Assembly (NCBI RefSeq): GCF_024494595.1
Contig: NZ_JANHDI010000001.1
Coordinates: forward strand, 434,001-498,000
Length of the DNA stretch: 64,000 nucleotides
Direction of reading: 5' to 3'
Source: Halobellus rarus
GTDB taxonomy: Archaea > Halobacteriota > Halobacteria > Halobacteriales > Haloferacaceae
Position numbers and translations under genes: made by a program
Shown: positions 43,902 through 52,567 of the stretch, piece by piece
How positions within the stretch are numbered: position 1 is the first letter of the stretch
How the letters are laid out: the number at the start of each line of letters is the position of its first letter
The notes under the pieces: generated by a model
Seen by the model: the letters and a program-made list of their open reading frames with translations, nothing else
Database searches by the model: none
Told to the model about the DNA's origin: nothing

Positions 43902-44951
43902 TCAGAAGTCGTCGACGTCACGCCCGCCGCGCGGGGTGACGAGGTGCTTTTTGTACTCGTTCTCCCAGACCGTCGTCTCGTGGGTACCGATCAGGATGGA
44001 CGTCCCCATCCCGCCGACCTCGTCCTCGTGCCCTTCGGCCTCGCCGAGGGTGGTGATCGTGTGGGTCTCGTCCTCCAGGTTCCGGCCGGCGTCGCCCCTG
44101 CCGGCGTCGTTGAAAATCCCCACCGGAACGTCGTCGGCGCGTTCCTCCCGCACCACGTCGATGGCGCGCTGGTAGTCGCGCCAGCAGTTGTACAGGACGA
44201 TCACGAACCCGCTGATCGCCCCCGCGCGCAGTTTCTCCTCGATCTCGTCCCACCCGCGCCACTTGTCCGACAGCGAGACGGTGCAGAAGTCGTTCGACAG
44301 CGGCGCGCCGAGGTTCGCCGCGCCGCCGAGCGCCGCCGTCACGCCGGGGACGACTTCGATCGGAACGTCGTCGGCGTCCTCGGCCTCGGCCATCGTGAAC
44401 AGCAGGTCGCTCTTGCCGTAGACGTTCGGATCGCCGCCGGAGACGTGGGCGACGTCCTCGCCCGCGCGGACGCGCTCGAACGCCTCGCGGGCCAGTTCGA
44501 TCTGCCGACCCATCGACGAGCGGACGAGCGTCTGGCGGGTGCCGTTGGGACGTTCGAGGACGGTTCCCGACTCGTTTCCCGCCGTCGTCATCGCGTCCGC
44601 GCCGTCCTTTGTCGCCGCTCCCCCGTCGGGCGCGGCGTCCCCCGTCCCCGCCGTATCGACCTCCGCGCTCTCCGGCGGGAGCGTCCCGTCGCGTCGGAGA
44701 AACTCCTGATAGAGGTTCGAGGCGATCACGCAGTCGGCGGTCGCGACGACGTCCTTCGCCCGCTGGGTCATCGCGTGGGGCAGTCCGGGACCGATGCCGA
44801 CGACGTAGAGCGTCCCCAGCGAGTCGCCGTTGCCGTCGTCGCCGTCCCGGACCGCGTCATCGGCGCTGTCGCCCCCGTTCGGGGCCGTGTCATCGCTGTC
44901 CCCGCCGCTCGGGTCCGCGCCGCCGGCAGCGGAGCCGTCCATCCCCGCCAT
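43902..44951 (-). CDS. cbiH2: cobalt-precorrin-3 (C17)-methyltransferase, copy 2
   Basis: A 349-residue paralogue of cbiH1. It has VVGIGPGLPHAMTQRAKDV (about 50-68), GGDPNVYGKSDLL, VVPGVTAALGGAANLGAP and NDFCTVSLSDKW. The Asp/Gly leader (1-45) and an Ala/Thr/Gly-rich insert (about 95-130) are low complexity. Both CbiH-type enzymes follow each other in the operon, so one may methylate and the other catalyse ring contraction or a different position. Copies in tandem are common in haloarchaeal clusters. Confidence 0.88.
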   Translation of the reverse strand: MAGMDGSAAGGADPSGGDSDDTAPNGGDSADDAVRDGDDGNGDSLGTLYVVGIGPGLPHAMTQRAKDVVATADCVIASNLYQEFLRRDGTLPPESAEVDTAGTGDAAPDGGAATKDGADAMTTAGNESGTVLERPNGTRQTLVRSSMGRQIELAREAFERVRAGEDVAHVSGGDPNVYGKSDLLFTMAEAEDADDVPIEVVPGVTAALGGAANLGAPLSNDFCTVSLSDKWRGWDEIEEKLRAGAISGFVIVLYNCWRDYQRAIDVVREERADDVPVGIFNDAGRGDAGRNLEDETHTITTLGEAEGHEDEVGGMGTSILIGTHETTVWENEYKKHLVTPRGGRDVDDF

Positions 44952-44952
44952 C

Positions 44953-45975
44953 TCACTGCCCCACCGCGACGGTCACGGCGTCGTCGAAGCGCTCTTTTTC
45001 CCTTACGAGGTCGTGCTCGCGACCGCCCGCGATGGCCGACGCCTCGGCGATTCCGGGCCAGCCGATGAGCTCTTTCGACCGCGAGGGCGAGGGCCCCTCG
45101 AACGCGTCGAGGGTCTCCTTCTCGAACAGGACGACGCCGGCACCGATCTCCCGGGCGGCCTCGTAGAGGCCCTCCTCGCCCTCCTTTCGGGTGCCGGTCG
45201 CGACGAAGTCGACGTCGGAAAAGTCCGCTCCGAGATCGTCGAGGGCGGTCGCCCAGGCGTCGAGCACCTGGGACTTCTTCACCCCCGAGACGGTCCCGGT
45301 TCCGAGGACGACTCCGTCGTCCGCGTTCCGCTCGAGAACGGTCACGTCGTCGTCGACGAGGACGGCACGGGGGCCGTCCAGGCGCGCGACGGGACCGAGT
45401 TCCCCGTTCAGGACGGCGAGGTTCGTCGCGACCGTGGAGTCGCCGTTGACGACGTGTGCGTCCAGCGCCTTCGCCTTGCTCTCGACGCCCTGTTTGCCCG
45501 CGGCCTCGCTGGCGGTCGTCATCGCGGGCACCGCGCCCAACTGCGAGAGGTCACCCGCGACTTGGTTCGCGCCGTGATGACCCCCCGTGATCGGGATGGC
45601 CCAGGTGAGTTCCTCGTCGACGACGACGATCGCGGGGTCGTCCCACTTGTCGTCGAGCAGCGGCGCGGTCTTCCGCATCGCGATGCCGGAGGCCATCAAT
45701 CCGACGAAGCAGTCGTACTCGCCCCAGTGCTCGGCGAAGACGTCGCCGTGGTACTCGATTATGTCCACCCGATCGTAGCCGTCACCGATCCCCGCCGCGA
45801 TCTCCTCGGCGGTGTCGAGTTTCCGCTCGAAACTGACGATCGCGATCTCCTCGGCCACCTCCCCGTCGGAGTCGGGCGTGGAACAGTGGCCGTTCGATCC
45901 GCCCGATGCGTTTGATTCGTCCGGTTCGGTCTCTTTGCCGTCCGTCGTGTCCGCGTCGGTAGTGTCGGTGCTCAT
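44953..45975 (-). CDS. cbiG: cobalt-precorrin-5A hydrolase
   Basis: A 340-residue enzyme that opens the lactone of cobalt-precorrin-5A and releases acetaldehyde. It shows the CbiG signature GLMASGIAMRKTAPLL (92-107), ITGGHHGANQ and the C-terminal domain with GTGTVSGVKKSQVL and ATGTRKEGEEGL. A Thr/Asp/Ser-rich leader carries a single Cys in SNGHCSTPDSD. It lies between cbiF and cbiH2 with gaps of 1-3 bases. Confidence 0.94.
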   Translation of the reverse strand: MSTDTTDADTTDGKETEPDESNASGGSNGHCSTPDSDGEVAEEIAIVSFERKLDTAEEIAAGIGDGYDRVDIIEYHGDVFAEHWGEYDCFVGLMASGIAMRKTAPLLDDKWDDPAIVVVDEELTWAIPITGGHHGANQVAGDLSQLGAVPAMTTASEAAGKQGVESKAKALDAHVVNGDSTVATNLAVLNGELGPVARLDGPRAVLVDDDVTVLERNADDGVVLGTGTVSGVKKSQVLDAWATALDDLGADFSDVDFVATGTRKEGEEGLYEAAREIGAGVVLFEKETLDAFEGPSPSRSKELIGWPGIAEASAIAGGREHDLVREKERFDDAVTVAVGQ

Positions 45976-45978
45976 CGT

Positions 45979-46845
45979 TCAGTCGTCGGCCTCGCTCTCG
46001 GTCCCGCCTCGGTTCGCCCAGCCGTCGTACAGGTACGAGCGCTCGTAGCCCGCCTTCCGCGCGGCGTCGCCGATGACGACGAGCGCGGAGGCGCGGTAGC
46101 CCGCCGCCTCCAGCCGCCCGCCGATCGTCCCGATCGTCCCCTCGATGACCTCCTCGTCCGGCCACGACGCGTGATAGACGACGGCGACCGGTGTATCGGG
46201 ATCGTGGCCGTCCTCGAGGAGCCGATCCATCGTCTCGCCGACCGCGTGGGTACCGAGGTAGACGCAAGTCGTCACGTCGCCCATCCCGACGAACTCGCCG
46301 ATGTGGTCGTCCTCGGGATCGAGCGTCTTCCCCTGCGGGCGCGTGAACGCGACGTGGTTCGACACGCCGTTCAGGGTGAGCTGGGTCCGGAGCGTCGCGC
46401 TGGCGGCGAACGCCGAGGTCACCCCCGGGACGATGTAGGTCGGAATGCCCTCGTATTCCAGCGCGTCCATCTGCTCTACGGCCGCTCCGTAAATCGCTGG
46501 ATCGCCGCTGTGGAGTCGGACCACGCTCCGGCCGGACTCGTGGGCGTCCCGCATCAGCGGCACGAGTTCTTCCAGGTCCTTGCCGATGCTCGACACCTGC
46601 TCGGCGTCCTCGCAGTGCTCCTCCAGAAGTTCGCTGTTGACCAGCGACCCGGCGTGAACCACGAGATCCGCGGACTCGACGAGTTCCTTTCCGGTGACGG
46701 TGAGCAGCCCCGGATCGCCCGGGCCGGCCCCGACGAACGGGATCCCCTCCTGCACCTCGCCGGCGGTCCGCGCGTCGATTCGGGGGTCGCGTTCGCTCGC
46801 TCGCGCGGCCGACTCCGCGTCGATGGCGTCCTGCGGGTCGGTCAT
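45979..46845 (-). CDS. cbiF: cobalt-precorrin-4 (C11)-methyltransferase
   Basis: A 288-residue tetrapyrrole methylase that adds the C11 methyl. Motifs are FVGAGPGDPGLLTVTGKEL, VRLHSGDPAIYGAAVEQM, YIVPGVTSAFAASATLRTQL and HVAFTRPQGKT, which identify CbiF/CobM. The ATG overlaps the cbiL stop by 4 bases and it is followed by cbiG after 3 bases. Confidence 0.95.
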   Translation of the reverse strand: MTDPQDAIDAESAARASERDPRIDARTAGEVQEGIPFVGAGPGDPGLLTVTGKELVESADLVVHAGSLVNSELLEEHCEDAEQVSSIGKDLEELVPLMRDAHESGRSVVRLHSGDPAIYGAAVEQMDALEYEGIPTYIVPGVTSAFAASATLRTQLTLNGVSNHVAFTRPQGKTLDPEDDHIGEFVGMGDVTTCVYLGTHAVGETMDRLLEDGHDPDTPVAVVYHASWPDEEVIEGTIGTIGGRLEAAGYRASALVVIGDAARKAGYERSYLYDGWANRGGTESEADD

Positions 46846-47705
46846 CGCGACGATCCCCCCCGGACCCCGTCACCGCAGGCCTCGCTCTCGGCGCGCTCGA
46901 CCGACGCGAGGTCGGAGGCATCCTCAACCCCCGGGGTCGATCCTACTCCCCCTTCGGTGTGCGCCGTCGACTCCACCCCTCCGTCGGTCTGCGCCGCGGG
47001 CTCGGGATCGGTCTCCGGTTCGCCGCCGAACGCCGCGGTGGCCGGCTGCAGATCCAGCCCGCGCTTCTCCGCGTACGCGAGGGTGTAGTAATCGCGGTCG
47101 GCGAGGGCCTCGGGATCGTCGGTCACGACGGTCTCGCCCTCATCCATGTACAGCCTGCGGCCGTACACGACGTCGTATCCGGCGTCGACGAGTCCCTCGT
47201 GAGTTGCGGGGACGTCGGTGACTTTGAACAGGACCAGTCGGTCCGGACCGGTGGGGGAGGCCCCGCGGGCGGCCTCGCGGAGCGCGATACTCGCCCCCGA
47301 TGCGATTTCGACGCCGAGAGCGGTGGTGAAGGCCGTCACGGCGCTCACTCCGGGGACGACCTCGACGTCGACGTCCGGGTGGAACGCCGCGAGCGTCCGA
47401 CGCAGGTGACCGAACGTCGAGTACACGTTCGGATCGCCGAGCGTGACGAACGCCGCGGTGCCGTCGCGGGCTCGCGGTGCGATCTCCGCGGCGGCCGCCT
47501 TCCAGGCGCGCCGGAGCTCGTCCTCGTCTCGGGTCATCGGGAAGTCGACGTCGCCGATCCGCGCCTCGGGGACGTGCTCGGTCGCCACGGAGCGAGAGAG
47601 GCGTCCGGGCGAGTACGCGACGTCGGCCCGTTCGAGGACGCGACGGCCGCGGACGGTCACGAGGTCGGCGTCGCCGGGGCCGAGTCCGACGCCGTACAGG
47701 GTCAT
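46842..47705 (-). CDS. cbiL: cobalt-precorrin-2 (C20)-methyltransferase
   Basis: A 287-residue tetrapyrrole methylase for the first committed methylation after cobalt insertion. The enzyme part (1-230) has YGVGLGPGDADLVTVRGRRV, VTLGDPNVYSTFGHLRR, VVPGVSAVTAFTTAL and LVLFKVTDVP. The C-terminal 55 residues are a low-complexity Thr/Gly/Glu tail with VESTAHTEGGVGST units. It overlaps cbiT upstream and cbiF downstream by 4 bases. Confidence 0.94.
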   Translation of the reverse strand: MTLYGVGLGPGDADLVTVRGRRVLERADVAYSPGRLSRSVATEHVPEARIGDVDFPMTRDEDELRRAWKAAAAEIAPRARDGTAAFVTLGDPNVYSTFGHLRRTLAAFHPDVDVEVVPGVSAVTAFTTALGVEIASGASIALREAARGASPTGPDRLVLFKVTDVPATHEGLVDAGYDVVYGRRLYMDEGETVVTDDPEALADRDYYTLAYAEKRGLDLQPATAAFGGEPETDPEPAAQTDGGVESTAHTEGGVGSTPGVEDASDLASVERAESEACGDGVRGGSSR

Positions 47706-48322
47706 CGCTGTCCCCCGTCGACGCCGCGCGACGGCGACCGCCGCGAATCGGTGCGGCGCTCCCCGCCGTCGGCTGCGGCCTCCTTCGCGCCGCCGACGAG
47801 CATATACACCGGGTTTTCGGAGTCGAAACTCGTCGCCCCGGCGAGTTCGTAGCCGTGGCTCACCTGGAACTGGACCACCTCGTCGAGGAGGCCACGTTCA
47901 CGGAAGGCCTCGGTGGCCGCCCCCGCGACCTCCAGCCGCGAGACGTTCATCACGACGCGGTCGACCCGGTGCTCGACCGCGTGGTCGAGCACGGCCTCGT
48001 AGTTTCGACTGCCGCCGAGGAACAGGGCGTCGGCGTCCGTCGGGAGCCCCTCCGGCGCTTCGGACTCCCGCAGTTCCACGTTGTCTGCGGCGTCGTTGGC
48101 TGCGAGGTTCTTTCTGCTCGTTTCGACCCGCTCGGGCTTCCGTTCCAGTGCGGTGACCCGCCCGGCGCGCCGTGCCGCTTCGACGGTGACCGCGCCGGTG
48201 CACGAACCGACCTCGGCGAAGTGATCGGTCGGTTCGAGATCGAGTTTGCTGAGAAGGACGGCCCGAACCTCGGGTTTCGTCGGACCGGCCTTCGCGTCGT
48301 GTGGAAGCGAGACGTGCGCCAT
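47702..48322 (-). CDS. cbiT: cobalt-precorrin-6B (C15)-methyltransferase, decarboxylating
   Basis: A 206-residue Rossmann methyltransferase that methylates C15 and decarboxylates the C12 acetate. It begins MAHVSLPHDAKAGPTKPEVR, has motif I FAEVGSCTGAVTVEAAR, and VDRVVMNVSRLEV. ATG 48322 is preferred over a TTG four codons upstream. It leads the ten-gene operon. Its upstream region holds a tandem operator and the divergent regulator gene. Confidence 0.92.
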   Translation of the reverse strand: MAHVSLPHDAKAGPTKPEVRAVLLSKLDLEPTDHFAEVGSCTGAVTVEAARRAGRVTALERKPERVETSRKNLAANDAADNVELRESEAPEGLPTDADALFLGGSRNYEAVLDHAVEHRVDRVVMNVSRLEVAGAATEAFRERGLLDEVVQFQVSHGYELAGATSFDSENPVYMLVGGAKEAAADGGERRTDSRRSPSRGVDGGQR

Positions 48323-48352
48323 CGCCGAACACAACTATCGTAGGCCGTAAAA

Positions 48353-48384
48353 CAATTTTGATTGTTTTAGAAAAAGTTAGATTG
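48353..48384. promoter_or_regulatory. putative tandem operator between cbiT and the divergent regulator
   Basis: Two sites start exactly 20 bp apart: CAATTTTGATTG (48353-48364), centre of the perfect inverted repeat AAAACAA-N6-TTGTTTT, and AAAGTTAGATTG (48373-48384). They lie 31-42 and 51-62 bases before the cbiT start, over its expected TATA/BRE region, and about 87-118 bases before the regulator start. This is the most AT-rich stretch nearby. Confidence 0.65.
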
Positions 48385-48470
48385 GTTAAATTGCCCGCTT
48401 GCCTCGTCGAAACTCAATTTCGCACGGATTAAGGCAAAATTACTTTACTTTCCGGTCCGGATTCCCGGCA

Positions 48471-49286
48471 ATGTCGAGGAACGCCGAGGACGCCGAGGAG
48501 TTCGGCGTCCTCCAGAGCAAACGGAACGCGACCCGCTATCAGATCCTGGTCCAGATCGCCGAGCGGCAGCCCGCGGTCAATCAGCAGGAGATCGCCGACG
48601 CGATCGGGATCACCGCCCAGGCGGTCAGCGACTACCTCCAGGACCTCGTCGAACACGGCTACGTCAACAAGCACGGTCGCGGCCGCTACGAGGTGACGAA
48701 AGAGGGCGTCGACTGGCTGATCTCCCAGACCGACGAGCTACGCGGGTTCGTCCGGCACGTCTCCGAGGACGTCATCGGCCAGGTCGAGATCGAGACGGCG
48801 ATCGCGACGACCGAGATCGAAGAGGGAGAGACCGTTACTCTGACGATGCGCGGCGGGACCCTCCGCGCGATGTCGGGTGATACCGGAAACGCAACCGCGG
48901 TTGCGGTGACGGACGCCGCGGCCGGAACGGACGTCGGGATCACGAACGTCGAGGGCGTCGTCGACTACGAACTGGGAACCGTGACGATCGTTTCGATCCC
49001 GCAGGTCCAAAACGGCGGCAGTTCAGAGGTGGATCCCGAGCGGATCTCGGACCTCGCCGAGAAACACGATCTGCTCGCCGTCGGCGGAGCCGAAGCCGTC
49101 GTCGCCGCCGAGGCGGCGGGCCTCGACCCGGACATCCGATTCGGCAGCAGTGCCGCCGTGCAGGAAGCGGCGACGAAGGGCCTCGATATTCTTCTTTTGA
49201 CCTCGACCGATCTGCTCTCGGCGCACACCGACAAACTCCGAGCGCAGAACCTCAGCTACGAGGTCGTCGACGCCGCCGACGCGTGA
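48471..49286 (+). CDS. winged-helix regulator, candidate controller of the cobalamin genes
   Basis: A 271-residue DNA-binding protein. The winged helix (about 13-85) has ATRYQILVQIAERQPAVNQQ, EIADAIGITAQAVSDYLQDL and HGYVNKHGRGRYEVT. A C-terminal domain of about 165 residues looks like a ligand-binding fold, with an Ala-rich EKHDLLAVGGAEAVVAAEAA stretch. The DUF7839/COG1497 label is from memory. It is divergent from cbiT with two operator-like sites between them. That makes it the best candidate for the protein that binds CAA-N6-TTG sites across the cluster. The ligand may be cobalamin, cobinamide or cobalt; this is inference. Confidence 0.75.
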   Translation: MSRNAEDAEEFGVLQSKRNATRYQILVQIAERQPAVNQQEIADAIGITAQAVSDYLQDLVEHGYVNKHGRGRYEVTKEGVDWLISQTDELRGFVRHVSEDVIGQVEIETAIATTEIEEGETVTLTMRGGTLRAMSGDTGNATAVAVTDAAAGTDVGITNVEGVVDYELGTVTIVSIPQVQNGGSSEVDPERISDLAEKHDLLAVGGAEAVVAAEAAGLDPDIRFGSSAAVQEAATKGLDILLLTSTDLLSAHTDKLRAQNLSYEVVDAADA

Positions 49287-49364
49287 GCGATCGCCGGTCG
49301 GCCGAGTTCCTCGCTCCGATCCCGCCGCTGGGCTTATCTCTCAGGAGTGTCTGAACCCGAAGCG

Positions 49365-50003
49365 ATGAACGACGGCGTCGGCGAATCTGGGGACTCGAGA
49401 CTGACCGACGTCGAAGACGTCCTCCAGCGGCTGTTCCGCGACGGCCGCACGAACGCCGTTCTCGCGTGGCTGCTGGTCGGCGTACTCGCGGCGGTGTTCG
49501 CCGACAGCGTCCTCGACGTCGACTACGGGTGGATCCTGTTCGTCGGCGTCGTGGGATTCGTCGTGCTGCTCCCGCCGGTCGCCTACCGCGAGTGGCGGGT
49601 GATGCTCCCCTGGGAACTGCTCGTCGTCGCGCTGTTTCCGATCCTCGTCCGCGGTCTCGTCGGCGGGACGGTCGGGACGTTCGCCACCTACCTCTCGCTC
49701 GCGGGGCTCGCACTGCTCGTCATCGTCGAACTCCACATGTTCACGACGCTGCGTGTCACCCACTGGTTCGCCGTCGGACTCGTCGTCCTGACGACGCTGG
49801 CCGCCGCGGCGGCCTGGACGATCTTCCGATGGAACGCCGACCGGTTTCTCGGAACGACGTTCCTCGTCGACAACGAGACGCTGATGATCGAGTGGCTGTA
49901 CGTCACCCTCGCCGGCCTCTCCGCGGGCTTGTTGTTCGACGGCTACTTCAGGCGACGCGACCGCCAACTCTGGCGGGTTCTCCGCTGGGTGATCCGCCGA
50001 TGA
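49365..50003 (+). CDS. hypothetical membrane protein
   Basis: A protein of about 212 residues with a polar N-terminus and five or six membrane helices, one loop ending FLGTTFLVDNETLMIEWLYV, and a basic C-terminus RRRDRQLWRVLRWVIRR. A GTG start at 49347 would add six residues (MSEPEA). Its stop overlaps the next ATG by 4 bases (50000-50003), so it forms an operon with the next membrane gene. I do not recognise the family. Confidence 0.65.
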   Translation: MNDGVGESGDSRLTDVEDVLQRLFRDGRTNAVLAWLLVGVLAAVFADSVLDVDYGWILFVGVVGFVVLLPPVAYREWRVMLPWELLVVALFPILVRGLVGGTVGTFATYLSLAGLALLVIVELHMFTTLRVTHWFAVGLVVLTTLAAAAAWTIFRWNADRFLGTTFLVDNETLMIEWLYVTLAGLSAGLLFDGYFRRRDRQLWRVLRWVIRR

Positions 50004-50632
50004 CGCTTCTCCCCCGTCCGTCGCTCCAGAACCAGCGGCGCATCACCCGCGGGATGCAGGTCGTGTTGGTCGCGCTCGTCGGCTACGGCTTCCTCGCCGG
50101 TCAGCCGAAGGCGATCACCAACGGCGGCATCGCCCTGCTCATTACCTTCTTCCCCGCGCTGTTGCGGCGAAACTACAACTTCACGCTGGACTCGTGGCTC
50201 GCGCTCTGGATCACGACTGCGGTGTTCCTGCACACGCTCGGATCCGCCGGTCTCTACGGCCAAATCGGCTGGTGGGACCACCTCACACACGCGATGTCGG
50301 CCTCGCTCGTCGCGGCCGCCGGATACACCGCGGCCCGCGCGATCGACCTCCACCACGACCAGATTCACATCCCGCGACGGTTCTTCTTCGTGTACATCTT
50401 CGTGATCGTGCTCTCGTTCGGCGTCATCTGGGAGCTGTTCGAGTTCGGTCTCGACATCGCGGCGGACGCGACGGGGCTGACGATGCCGCTCGCCCAGCAC
50501 GGCCTCGACGACACGGTTCGAGACACGATGTTCAACTCTCTCGGCGCGCTGCTCGTCGCCATCTTCGGACAGGTCCATCTGACCGGCGTCGCCGAGCGGA
50601 TCCGAGAGCGACTCGTCGCGACGGGGGAGTGA
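50000..50632 (+). CDS. DUF2238/YjdF-like membrane protein
   Basis: A 210-residue polytopic membrane protein. It has GWWDHLTHAMSASLVAAAGY and FGVIWELFEFGLD, which together match the WD..TH...(G/S) and W/YE..E pattern of YjdF (DUF2238) membrane proteins. The His and Glu residues inside helices suggest a buried polar site. The start ATG overlaps the upstream stop (ATGA). The function of the family is unknown. Confidence 0.65.
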   Translation: MTLLPRPSLQNQRRITRGMQVVLVALVGYGFLAGQPKAITNGGIALLITFFPALLRRNYNFTLDSWLALWITTAVFLHTLGSAGLYGQIGWWDHLTHAMSASLVAAAGYTAARAIDLHHDQIHIPRRFFFVYIFVIVLSFGVIWELFEFGLDIAADATGLTMPLAQHGLDDTVRDTMFNSLGALLVAIFGQVHLTGVAERIRERLVATGE

Positions 50633-50809
50633 TCGACCACCCGAACCACAGGGCTGCTGCTTCCGGAGCTGGCGGTCGAACGCTCGGGAGACAGGTCGAA
50701 CGGAGCGACGGTAGTATGGGAATAGTTCTCCCGATTTCTGAAAATTCGAGAACCATATCCCAGTTATAACCCCCGAGCGTGCAACTGTCCATCTGTAAGG
50801 TGAACGATT

Positions 50810-51358
50810 ATGTCCACGACCCCAACCACCCAGACCTCGGCCGCTGAGACGACATTCGGAAACGTCCTCGACTTCGACCTGCAGGGCACCCTCGCCGGCT
50901 ACTGGATCGTCGCGCTGCGCGTGATCACCGGCTACTGGTTCCTGCACGCCGGTTACACGAAGTTCAGCTTCGTCGCCGGCGAACCGTTCGACGCGAGCGG
51001 CTACCTCCTCAACGCCTCGGGAAGCCCGATCGCGGGCCTGTTCGCGTGGGTCGGTAGCACGCCGTGGATGCTCGAGTTCACGAACTTCATGATTCCGATG
51101 GGCGAGTTCCTGATCGGCCTCGGCCTGATCGTCGGCGCGCTCGTCAGGCTGGCCTCGTTCTTCGGGGGCGTCCTGATGGTGTTCTTCTACCTGGGCAACG
51201 CCGACTGGGCGCACGGCCTGGTCAACGGCGACCTGATGGGTCTGATGCTGTTCGTCACGCTCGGGATCCTCGGCGCGGGCCGCGTGCTCGGGATCGACGC
51301 GATCCTCGAAAAGACCGAACTCGGCAAGAAGCGCATCGCGAAGTTCCTCCTCGGGTAG
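50810..51358 (+). CDS. DoxX family membrane protein
   Basis: A 182-residue protein with a polar N-terminus and four membrane helices. It contains VITGYWFLHAGYTKFSF, a loop FTNFMIPMGEFLIGLGLIVG and the basic C-terminus KKRIAKFLLG. The layout and the G-W-x-F-x-x-x-G-x-x-K pattern place it in the DoxX family, whose members act in quinone-linked redox in some archaea. It stands alone. A second DoxX-like gene lies at 62142-62546. Confidence 0.85.
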   Translation: MSTTPTTQTSAAETTFGNVLDFDLQGTLAGYWIVALRVITGYWFLHAGYTKFSFVAGEPFDASGYLLNASGSPIAGLFAWVGSTPWMLEFTNFMIPMGEFLIGLGLIVGALVRLASFFGGVLMVFFYLGNADWAHGLVNGDLMGLMLFVTLGILGAGRVLGIDAILEKTELGKKRIAKFLLG

Positions 51359-51375
51359 CGCCCCGGGACTTCTAT

Positions 51376-51450
51376 CCGTTTCTGTCCGATCTGTTTCTGC
51401 CCGATCTGTTTCTGCCCGATCCGTTTCTGCACGGTCCACTTCTGTACCGC
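51376..51450. repeat. five tandem copies of a 15-bp repeat in an intergenic gap
   Basis: CTGTTTCTGCCCGAT occurs perfectly at 51391-51405 and 51406-51420. Diverged copies lie at 51376, 51421 and 51436. The block sits between the DoxX gene and the threonine aldolase-like gene. It is not in a credible reading frame, and on the top strand the T-rich copies could aid termination. Confidence 0.8.
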
Positions 51451-51506
51451 TCCGTATCGACGACTCCGATCCGCGGATATTTTGCTTCAGACGTCGAGCG
51501 TGAGAT

Positions 51507-52538
<1,032 letters not shown>

Positions 52539-52567
52539 CGCTCAGCTTTGACCGACCTCGGTCGGAA

